DNA from: an uncultured Gaiellaceae bacterium
GTDB taxonomy: Bacteria > Actinomycetota > Thermoleophilia > Gaiellales > Gaiellaceae
Reading direction: 5' to 3'
Length of the DNA: 6,144 bases
Assembly: GCA_955652075.1 (NCBI GenBank)
Contig: CATPAS010000112.1
Location: 1 to 6,144 of the forward strand
A model generated the notes under the pieces. The model was given only the letters and a program-made list of their open reading frames with translations. It was not told where the DNA came from and made no database searches. This document shows positions 1 through 4,468 of this stretch, in pieces (within the stretch, counting starts at the first letter, position 1; every line of letters begins with the position of its first letter). A program made the translations under genes and the position numbers.

Positions 1-11
1 CATCTCGCGAG

Positions 12-70
12 AACGTTAATCGCTGCCCCCCGATACATGATTAACGTTTCATGTTGTTTCCTAAACGTTT
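12..70. promoter_or_regulatory. Cluster of three AACGTT sites, LacI-type operator candidate
   Basis: AACGTTAATC (12-21) and its exact reverse complement GATTAACGTT (39-48) form a perfect 10-bp inverted repeat with a 17-bp spacer. A third site, the palindrome AAACGTTT (63-70), follows. The AACGTT cores start at 12, 43 and 64, so they are 31 and 21 bp apart, close to three and two helical turns, and they stand out as AT-rich in GC-rich DNA. Palindromes centred on CG with A/T flanks are typical of LacI-family repressor operators; assigning this family is inference. The controlled gene is unclear. It could be the + gene at 232, or a gene reading leftward out of the window, since bases 1-3 read ATG on the - strand. 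I see no convincing -10/-35 pair. Confidence 0.4.
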
Positions 71-125
71 TGTTACCAAGGGTTCCCTCGCGCGGCTGAG
101 GGTGCAAGGGTTGGTAAGGGGAGAC

Positions 126-192
126 GAGGCGGCCCTCCGCAGATGGCGCGCTACCTCCGTGCCGGCTTTTCCTCCTAGGAAGGGGCCGCCTC
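126..192 (+). promoter_or_regulatory. Possible structured leader upstream of the 232 gene
   Basis: GAGGCGGCCC (126-135) pairs perfectly with GGGCCGCCTC (183-192). The enclosed loop holds two further hairpins: GGCGCG (145-150) with CGTGCC (158-163, one G-T pair) around a 7-nt loop, and TTCCT (169-173) with AGGAA (177-181). Together they could form a three-way junction ending about 40 nt before the ATG at 232. It does not match a riboswitch I know. In DNA this GC-rich, about one 10-bp inverted repeat of this loop size is expected by chance per window, so support is weak. Confidence 0.2.
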
Positions 193-231
193 TATCCCTT
201 GCAGGCCCGTCCGGTGCGCGGGCTTACCGAA

Positions 232-528
232 ATGTCCGAGCGTCACAACGATCGCGTGAGAGTCAGCCTGAGTCGCGGAGACGTGGTGCTTCCGTGGGCG
301 TCTCGGCAAGAGCTGCTGAATCAGCTTCGACGCGTTACGTGGGCGCGACCGATCAGCGAGGCGTTTGAAGCAGTAGGGGTGAGTCCGACGGTATCCCTTT
401 CGAGAGAACAGAAGGGGTTGCTTCTTGCTGCGATTGAACTCTGGGGAGCCCAGGCGCCCGGCGGATTGAAGGCTCTTCCTGATGGCATCTTCAAGCTGCG
501 GAACCGCCTCCACGACGATCTGAACTGA
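232..528 (+). CDS. Small conserved-looking hypothetical protein (98 aa)
   Basis: Function unknown. The ATG at 232 gives 98 residues beginning MSERHNDRVRV. In-frame GTG (214) and TTG (199) starts exist. An AGGAAGGGG stretch at 177-185 lies 13 nt before the TTG, which is too far to be convincing, and no good Shine-Dalgarno precedes the ATG, so the start is uncertain. The product is soluble, with no signal peptide or membrane helix. It opens with a short beta-like segment (VRVSLSRGDVVLPW, residues 7-20), followed by likely helices (residues 20-40 and 56-72) and a tail, GGLKALPDGIFKLRNRL (77-93). The ordered alternation and largely GC-rich third positions support a real gene. From memory, similar ~100-residue proteins with a 'LPWASRxxL...EQKxxLLxAI...LPxGIFxLRNxLxDDL' layout occur in actinobacteria without assigned function. 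The 533 ORF follows 4 bp downstream, so the two are probably cotranscribed. Confidence 0.7.
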   Translation: MSERHNDRVRVSLSRGDVVLPWASRQELLNQLRRVTWARPISEAFEAVGVSPTVSLSREQKGLLLAAIELWGAQAPGGLKALPDGIFKLRNRLHDDLN

Positions 529-532
529 GGGT

Positions 533-679
533 ATGACATCGCAGCGGACAGCATGCGGCCGCTTTCAGCGCGCGATCCATCGCCGGCGCGTGCAAGCCGC
601 GGAGATGGCTGCGCGCAAGATGGGCGGACTCTCGCTCGACGACGCACTCATGCGCTGCGAGTTGCTCGCGAACACCTGA
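533..679 (+). CDS. Very small hypothetical protein (48 aa), possibly frameshifted
   Basis: The ATG at 533 starts 4 bp after the previous stop and encodes 48 residues, beginning MTSQRTACGRF and ending at TGA 677-679. The core reads as a helical protein: RFQRAIHRRRVQAAEMAARK (10-29) and then LSLDDALMRCELLAN (34-47). This resembles the first half of small actinobacterial helical proteins in which an 'FxRAxxRxxxxxAExAAR' helix is followed by 'LSLxDALxLxxLLA'. That resemblance is recalled, not searched. GAGG at 527-530 is only 2 nt from the ATG, so initiation probably relies on coupling to the upstream gene. The ORF ends where the family would continue. A +1 shift near 672 opens a frame to 738-740 encoding a further ~22 residues (ending NFAWFLG), so this may be a frameshifted or truncated member. 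Function unknown. Confidence 0.5.
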   Translation: MTSQRTACGRFQRAIHRRRVQAAEMAARKMGGLSLDDALMRCELLANT

Positions 680-729
680 TGATGACGCCGGTCTGCGCTG
701 CGAAAGGCTTTACCGCAATTTTGCCTGGT

Positions 730-746
730 TCTTAGGCTGATCTTAG
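730..746 (+). promoter_or_regulatory. 11-bp-spaced TCTTAG direct repeat (OmpR/PhoB-type box)
   Basis: TCTTAG occurs at 730-735 and again at 741-746, exactly 11 bp apart, about 65-80 bp before the ATG at 811. TTAGCGA at 743-749 recurs at 787-793. OmpR/PhoB-family response regulators bind tandem direct repeats with an 11-bp period. It is therefore inferred that the secreted protein at 811 is controlled by a two-component system. I see no strong -10/-35 pair to place the start of transcription. Confidence 0.35.
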
Positions 747-810
747 CGACCGCAGGTTGACTACCTGATGTTGGCCGCACGGCTGATTAGCGAGTGAAAG
801 GATCCTCAAG

Positions 811-1494
811 ATGCAGCACAAGAGACGCTGGCTGGTGGCGGCGGTTGCAGCGCTGGCACTAGTCACTGTCGGCGGTGTCGCCTTCGCCGCCGGCACCTCA
901 CACTCAGCGAAGAGGAGCGGCGGCCGCGGCGCGATCGTGAGCGCGGTCGCGAGCTATCTCGGCCTATCTACGGAGCAGCTTCGCGCCGACTTGACGAGCG
1001 GTGAGACGCTGGCGCAGATCGCGACGGCGCAGCGGAGGTCGGTGAGCGGGCTCGAGCAAACGATCGAATCGGCCATGAAGGCTCGGCTCGACCAGGCGGT
1101 CGCTGCCGGCAAGATCACAAGCCAGCGGGAGCAGCTGATCCTGTCTCGGTTGCCTGCGCGGCTGGACAACCTGGTCAACCGGGCTCATCCCAGTGCGTTG
1201 ATCCGGCGCGGCTTCCTGCGCCGAGCGCTGATCCGCGTGTCGGCCGGCTATCTCAGCCTGACGCCACAGCAGCTTCGCTCGGAGCTTCGTGCCGGTAGGA
1301 CGCCCGCGCAGGTAGCGACCGCGGAGGGCAAGACGGCCGCCGGGCTCGAGCGGGCAATCGAAACGGCCGTCAAGGCACGGCTCGACCAAGCGGTCGCGGC
1401 CGGCAAGATCACAAGCCAGCGAGAGCAGCTCGTCCTTGCCCGGCTGAGCAGCCGGCTGGACGGGCTGGTCAACCGCACGCTCGCACTGCCCTAA
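811..1494 (+). CDS. Secreted protein with two copies of an ~84-residue helical domain
   Basis: Function unknown; most likely an exported, periplasm- or wall-located helical protein. The ATG at 811 is preceded by AAAGGA (797-802, 8-nt spacing). Residues 1-26 form a signal peptide: HKRR n-region, hydrophobic core 8-20, and AFA before a cleavage site at 26/27. The KRRW-LV start is a weak twin-arginine-like match but is equally ordinary for Sec. The mature part is two repeats, residues ~41-124 and ~139-222, offset by 98 residues. Each contains YL(G/S)L(S/T)xxQLR, then L-x-x-G-x-T-x-A-Q-x-A-T-A, GLExxIExAxKARLDQAVAAGKIT, and RLxxRLDxLVNR. Both end in an amphipathic, Arg/Asp-rich helix. A short arginine-rich linker (RRGFLRRAL, 132-140) joins them. 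I recall such domains from actinobacterial secreted proteins without a function. A possible response-regulator box lies upstream, and the next gene converges. Confidence 0.8.
   Translation: MQHKRRWLVAAVAALALVTVGGVAFAAGTSHSAKRSGGRGAIVSAVASYLGLSTEQLRADLTSGETLAQIATAQRRSVSGLEQTIESAMKARLDQAVAAGKITSQREQLILSRLPARLDNLVNRAHPSALIRRGFLRRALIRVSAGYLSLTPQQLRSELRAGRTPAQVATAEGKTAAGLERAIETAVKARLDQAVAAGKITSQREQLVLARLSSRLDGLVNRTLALP
931..1182 (+). repeat. Internal domain repeat, copy 1 (residues ~41-124)
   Basis: This is the first copy of the duplicated domain of the 811-1494 protein; copy 2 lies 294 bp downstream. The 3' part (1081-1142) is nearly identical to 1375-1436. In the first 49 bases I count four mismatches, and there is a 20-base run without change. 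The 5' part of the copy has diverged much further in both DNA and protein. Confidence 0.85.
1225..1476 (+). repeat. Internal domain repeat, copy 2 (residues ~139-222)
   Basis: This is the second copy of the duplicated domain. It aligns with copy 1 at a constant offset of 98 codons without gaps across the core: YLSL 147-150 against YLGL 49-52, and KARLDQ 188-193 against KARLDQ 90-95. Twenty consecutive residues starting at K188 are identical to those starting at K90. Confidence 0.85.
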
Positions 1495-1563
1495 CGAGCG
1501 TCTGCGCCAACACCGATCTCGTCGGCGGCGAGCCCAACGCCCAGGAACTCGTCCGCGTCGTCG

Positions 1564-1989
1564 TCAGCGCTTTAGCCCTTCGATCGCGTCAAGTACGTCT
1601 TTGATGCCTCCGGCTGTCTTGGTATCGAGCCGGTCGAGGATGACCTCGGTGTCCTGGAAGGTCTTGATAGCGCGTGCGTCCGAAGCAGCGCCCTGTACGT
1701 TCTGCCCGACGATGATGATCGGGAGCAAGACGAGCTGGAGAAACGCTTGCGAGATCCACGCGACGATGACCACCGTGTTCCCGGACGTGAGGGCCGCAGG
1801 CGCAGACACGAGTGCGAGCGCCGTGAAGATGTACGCCGCGCCCATCGTGCCAACGCCCCTCGTGATGAGGACGGCGAGCTTCGCATTGAAGCCCTCCACC
1901 TTCGCCATCTCGGCCCTGATCGCCTTCGGATTGAAGCGAACGGCGCTCTCGACGTGAGCGTATATTTTGAGAGGGTCTCTTTCAGCCAT
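1564..1989 (-). CDS. DUF1003-like small membrane protein
   Basis: A 141-residue inner-membrane protein of unknown function. The start is secure: GGAGG on the - strand (2000-1996) lies 6 nt before the ATG at 1989. Residues 1-35 are charged and cytoplasmic-looking (MAERDPLKIYAHVES). Two hydrophobic helices follow, about 47-66 (TMGAAYIFTALALVSAPAAL) and 72-95 (WISQAFLQLVLLPIIIVGQ). The soluble tail is NVQGAASDARAIKTFQD and then EVILDRLD (115-122). The order 'ITRGVGTM, helix, helix, GQNxQ..SDAR, ExxILDRLD' parallels DUF1003 proteins, whose second helix runs into a QNRQ/ADRR segment. The sequence match is by eye, so I call it DUF1003-like. It converges with the 811 gene, 69 bp between stops, and diverges from tatA. 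It may be cotranscribed with a doubtful tiny ORF upstream (2120-2051). Confidence 0.75.
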   Translation of the reverse strand: MAERDPLKIYAHVESAVRFNPKAIRAEMAKVEGFNAKLAVLITRGVGTMGAAYIFTALALVSAPAALTSGNTVVIVAWISQAFLQLVLLPIIIVGQNVQGAASDARAIKTFQDTEVILDRLDTKTAGGIKDVLDAIEGLKR

Positions 1990-2311
1990 GCGTCTCCTCC
2001 TTTGGTTACGTGCCCACCCTGAACATCAGCACACGGTGTGGCCCAGCCGTTCAGTCGTCCCCGTACGGGCCGAGGAACCGCTCGCCGTTGACGTGGATGA
2101 GGCGTCGACGAGATTCGAACACTCGCAAAACGCGCCCGGCTGACCTGGAGAGCCCGGGCGATGGAATTGGCTTCGTCGATGTGGTGAGGGCCACGATCTG
2201 CGCGCAGCGAAGCCCGTGAAAAGAATCGGGTATCGTCCGCGGCCAGGCGCGCCGCAACGATGAGAGGTTGTTCGTATGAAGTGTCGTTCATTTGGCTATG
2301 CTCGTGAGCTG
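1990..2311. other. Divergent intergenic region between DUF1003-like gene and tatA
   Basis: This 322-bp stretch should hold promoters for both diverging genes. Visible structure: an 11-bp palindrome CACACGGTGTG (2030-2040), 41 bp upstream of the leftward start, as a possible operator; a 7-bp perfect stem CGCCCGG (2133-2139) with CCGGGCG (2154-2160); and AGAGG at 2263-2267 before an ATG at 2276 in the tatA frame. On the - strand, an open frame from 2257 to 2051 ends with strongly coding-like codons (LIHVNGERFLGPYGDD, before TGA at 2053-2051). A short - protein, perhaps starting at GTG 2122, is therefore possible but unproven. I see no credible -10/-35 pair and no tRNA. Confidence 0.4.
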
Positions 2312-2578
2312 ATGGGCATCGGTCTCGAGAATCCCGTTCACCTCGTGATGCTTGCGCTCTTCGCGCTGCTCCTCTTTGGCCCGAAGCGATTGCCGGAGAT
2401 CGGGCGCTCGCTGGGCCGAGGACTGCGGGAATTCAAAACGTCGTTGACGGGCGACGCCGACGCGGACCCCGAGCCTACGCAACGATCGCTCAGCGTGACC
2501 GCTCCGCTGCCGCGGAGTCGCGCGGCTGAGCTTGAGAACGACGTCGCCGCCGACACGGGGCCGACGCCGAGCAGGTGA
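2312..2578 (+). CDS. tatA: Sec-independent protein translocase subunit, TatA/TatE type
   Basis: A pore-forming TatA-type subunit of the twin-arginine pathway, which moves folded proteins across the cytoplasmic membrane together with TatC. From the ATG at 2312 the product is 88 residues. MGIGLENPVHL leads into one short transmembrane helix (~8-22), then the family hinge FGPKRLPEIGRSLG (22-35), an amphipathic helix to ~42 (RGLREFK), and an acidic, disordered tail. Length and layout are typical. The ATG at 2276 has a better Shine-Dalgarno (AGAGG, 8-nt spacing) but would add 12 residues (MKCRSFGYAREL) in front of the short N-terminus normal for TatA. I prefer 2312 by family comparison, although only a weak GTGAG precedes it. 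No tatC is in the window. A single-helix ORF follows 9 bp after the stop, in the same frame. Confidence 0.9.
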   Translation: MGIGLENPVHLVMLALFALLLFGPKRLPEIGRSLGRGLREFKTSLTGDADADPEPTQRSLSVTAPLPRSRAAELENDVAADTGPTPSR

Positions 2579-2587
2579 GCGGCGGCC

Positions 2588-2704
2588 TTGGGAGCCGGTC
2601 GCGAACCGGCTGGCGACGGCGACGCCCGCCTGCTGTTTTTCCTCACCCTGGCCGCGCTCGTGATCGGTGCCGGCGCGCTGATCGTGTACGTCTCGGTGCA
2701 TTAG
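2588..2704 (+). CDS. Small single-helix membrane protein (38 aa) downstream of tatA
   Basis: The TTG at 2588 opens 38 codons ending at TAG 2702-2704. Residues 1-14 (MGAGREPAGDGDAR) are hydrophilic. Residues 15-37 form one clean transmembrane helix (LLFFLTLAALVIGAGALIVY), with only VSVH after it, which predicts an inside N-terminus. Third codon positions are nearly all G or C. AGGTGA (2573-2578), which overlaps the tatA stop, lies 9 nt before the TTG and is well placed as a ribosome binding site, suggesting translation coupled to tatA. The frame is the same as tatA, so the alternative is a TatA extended by TGA readthrough, or by a stop arising from mutation or sequencing error. Function is unknown; a membrane partner of the translocon is only a guess. 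Confidence 0.55.
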   Translation: MGAGREPAGDGDARLLFFLTLAALVIGAGALIVYVSVH

Positions 2705-2764
2705 CCTCTCAGTCTGGGAGTATTCGCCCCGCGATCCGGGTAGCTTGCCTGTCGCAAGAAACCC

Positions 2765-4288
2765 ATGCCAGCCCTTTCATGTGATCTCGCCCCACTCCGC
2801 CTTGGGTGGAAGACGCTCCTTGTCGCAGGCATGGTGGCAGTGCTGGTCGCCAGCGCGGCGGAGGCCGCCGCCATCTTCACCCCCAACGACCCGCTCGCGC
2901 CGCGCCAGTGGTACCTCGCCGCCGATCACGCTTTCGATTACTTCCCGGTCGGACTTCCGCAACTGCCGCCGGTACGTGTGGCAGTGATCGACTCCGGATT
3001 GGACTGCAATCATCCCGAGTTCCAAGGCCGCGTAGCCGCGGTCCGCAGCTTCGTCGGTGGCTCGGCTTGTGTCGATCAGAGCGGGCACGGGACGTTCGTT
3101 GCCGGCGAAATCGCCGCCGCGACCAACAACGGTGTCGGCATTGCCGGCATCGCCTTTCCCGCCCAACTGCTGATCGCCAAGATCGCGGGAAGCGGCACCG
3201 CGGTCTCGGTGGAAGCGGAGTCGAAAGCGATCCGCTGGGCCGCCGACCAAGGAGCGCGGGTGATCAACCTCAGCATCGGCGGCCTACGTGATCCTGCCGA
3301 TCCCGGGAGCGACAGCTTCTCGCAGCAGGAAGCGGACGCCGTCGCGTACGCGTTCGGGAAAGGCGCGGTCATCGTTGCGTCCGTCGGAAACGGCACCGAG
3401 TCGCCCCACGAGCCGTGGCCCTATGCCAGCTACCCGGCTGCGCTGCCGCACGTCCTCGGCGTCAGCGCGTACGACCCGGGGGGTTCGATTCCATCGTTCT
3501 CGAACCGCGACAGACGCTACAACGATCTCGCCGCTCCGGGAACGCAAATCCTCTCAACACTGCCGACAGCCTTAACCGCCGCTGATCCATCCTGCACAGA
3601 TCAAGGCTATTCCGACTGCGGACCAGGCGTTTCCCGCGACGGCGCCGGCACCTCCTTCGCGGCGCCACAAGTGAGCGCGGCCGCCGCGCTGCTGATCGCG
3701 GAGAAACCCGATCTAAGACCCGAGCAGGTGATCACCATTCTCGAGCGGACAGCCGACGACATGACTCCCGCGAACGGATGCTCGCAATGTCTGGTCGGCC
3801 GCGACCCTGCCAGTGGCTGGGGCCGGCTTGACATCGCGCAAGCTCTGCGCGCGCTCACAGGCCCACTCCCACCCAGCGATCGCTACGAGCCGAATGACGA
3901 CGCGGGCGCCCGCGCCTTCCCGCTCGCCGGAAGCAAACGCAAGATCTTCGCCACACTCGACTACTGGGACGACCCAATCGATGTCTACCGCGTCGCACTC
4001 CGCCGCGGACAAACGCTGACTGCACTCGTCGAGGGCCCGCCCAGCGGCGCGATCACCATGGCGCTCTGGAAACCCGGCACGGTTCATGTCACCGCCGGGC
4101 CCGCAGCAACGCGACATTCGCGGCTGCTTCTCACCGAGCGCCCCGGAGGGATGCAGCGATTCACCTATCGGGTGCTCCGCAGTGGCGACTACTACCTCGA
4201 GCTACAGCTACGCACGCCCGGCTCTGGGCAGTACGAGCTCGATCTGACAAAGGTACCGGCGCGGACGTCAAGCGTTCCTCGCCCATAA
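2765..4288 (+). CDS. Secreted subtilisin-family (S8) serine protease with C-terminal beta domain
   Basis: An extracellular endopeptidase of 507 residues. The signal peptide covers about 1-34: basic residues R12 and K17, hydrophobic core 18-30, and AEA before cleavage at 34/35. The S8 domain spans ~70-365. The catalytic Asp is D76 in AVIDSGLD, the His is H108 in SGHGTFVAGE, the oxyanion Asn is N209 in ASVGNG, and the nucleophile is S297 in GTSFAAPQVSA. All are intact, so it should be active. There is no I9-type propeptide; the mature chain starts FTPNDPLAPRQWYL, a common opening in secreted S8 enzymes. Six cysteines in the mature chain (81, 102, 277, 285, 339, 342) could form three disulfides. 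Residues ~371-497 form a beta-rich C-terminal domain starting DRYEPNDD, resembling PPC-type domains. The start is the only ATG before the signal peptide. A stop at 2741 blocks extension and the RBS is weak. Its substrate is unknown. Confidence 0.93.
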   Translation: MPALSCDLAPLRLGWKTLLVAGMVAVLVASAAEAAAIFTPNDPLAPRQWYLAADHAFDYFPVGLPQLPPVRVAVIDSGLDCNHPEFQGRVAAVRSFVGGSACVDQSGHGTFVAGEIAAATNNGVGIAGIAFPAQLLIAKIAGSGTAVSVEAESKAIRWAADQGARVINLSIGGLRDPADPGSDSFSQQEADAVAYAFGKGAVIVASVGNGTESPHEPWPYASYPAALPHVLGVSAYDPGGSIPSFSNRDRRYNDLAAPGTQILSTLPTALTAADPSCTDQGYSDCGPGVSRDGAGTSFAAPQVSAAAALLIAEKPDLRPEQVITILERTADDMTPANGCSQCLVGRDPASGWGRLDIAQALRALTGPLPPSDRYEPNDDAGARAFPLAGSKRKIFATLDYWDDPIDVYRVALRRGQTLTALVEGPPSGAITMALWKPGTVHVTAGPAATRHSRLLLTERPGGMQRFTYRVLRSGDYYLELQLRTPGSGQYELDLTKVPARTSSVPRP

Positions 4289-4441
4289 CCCGAGGATCGG
4301 AACGCGCCACGGGTTCGTAGCTCTGCAGCGCTGCCGAATCTGCGCCCGGAGAGAAAGTTACCGCTTCCTAACGTCCTCCTCACGGATAGTTCATATGAAG
4401 AATATGTCATTTATATGGATGGTTTCGTTTAGCTTTCGCAT
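4289..4441 (+). promoter_or_regulatory. Intergenic region with AT-rich patch, likely promoter of DMFase-like gene
   Basis: After the protease stop comes GC-rich DNA with a 10-bp palindrome GCAGCGCTGC (4325-4334), then a marked AT-rich patch at about 4386-4440. The patch contains the palindrome TTCATATGAA (4390-4399) and three ATATG copies (4393, 4402, 4413), including TTATAT at 4411-4416 as a possible -10. No matching -35 is clear. The location fits a promoter for the exported protein downstream. Short frames beginning at ATG 4395, 4404, 4415 and 4419 all stop early and are not in the downstream frame. I see no T-tailed terminator for the protease gene here. Confidence 0.35.
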
Positions 4442-4468
4442 TGAGGTCTGGCAAGAAGCAAGACCTCA
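4442..4468 (+). promoter_or_regulatory. Perfect 8-bp hairpin at the 5' end of the DMFase-like gene
   Basis: TGAGGTCT (4442-4449) pairs exactly with AGACCTCA (4461-4468) around an 11-nt purine-rich loop (GGCAAGAAGCA). It covers the proposed CTG start at 4448 and the GAGG at 4443-4446, so if it forms in the mRNA it would bury the initiation site. Downstream are a palindrome AAGCGCTT (4483-4490) and a second stem, CCAGCC (4500-4505) with GGTTGG (4510-4515), followed four bases later by six T. The arrangement resembles a leader with an attenuator but overlaps signal-peptide coding sequence. Confidence 0.3.

Noticed and set aside
51..368. 105-codon + frame from ATG 51
   Set aside because: It runs through the operator cluster and overlaps the better-supported 232-528 gene in another frame; its Arg/Ser-rich composition looks non-coding.
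1495..1563. Possible bidirectional terminator between convergent genes (CTCG...CGAG)
   Set aside because: The stem is only four base pairs and no T-rich tail follows on either strand.
2100..2150. tRNA-like T-loop (GTTCGAATC) on the - strand followed by a plausible CCA position
   Set aside because: The five-base T stem does not pair in the required register, and no matching acceptor strand (GGCGTCG) occurs upstream.
1572..2291. 239-codon - frame covering the DUF1003-like gene
   Set aside because: It overlaps the well-supported 1564-1989 gene in another frame and is Ser/Arg-rich; that gene has a strong RBS and clear membrane helices.
2706..2720. 5-bp stem CTCTC/GGGAG after the small membrane ORF
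   Set aside because: It is short, contains a G-T pair and lacks a T tract, so it does not qualify as a terminator.
2575..2784. GTG-initiated 69-codon + frame after tatA
   Set aside because: Its product is Arg-rich and unstructured; the alternative frame (2588-2704) gives a clean membrane helix with strong codon bias over the same DNA.
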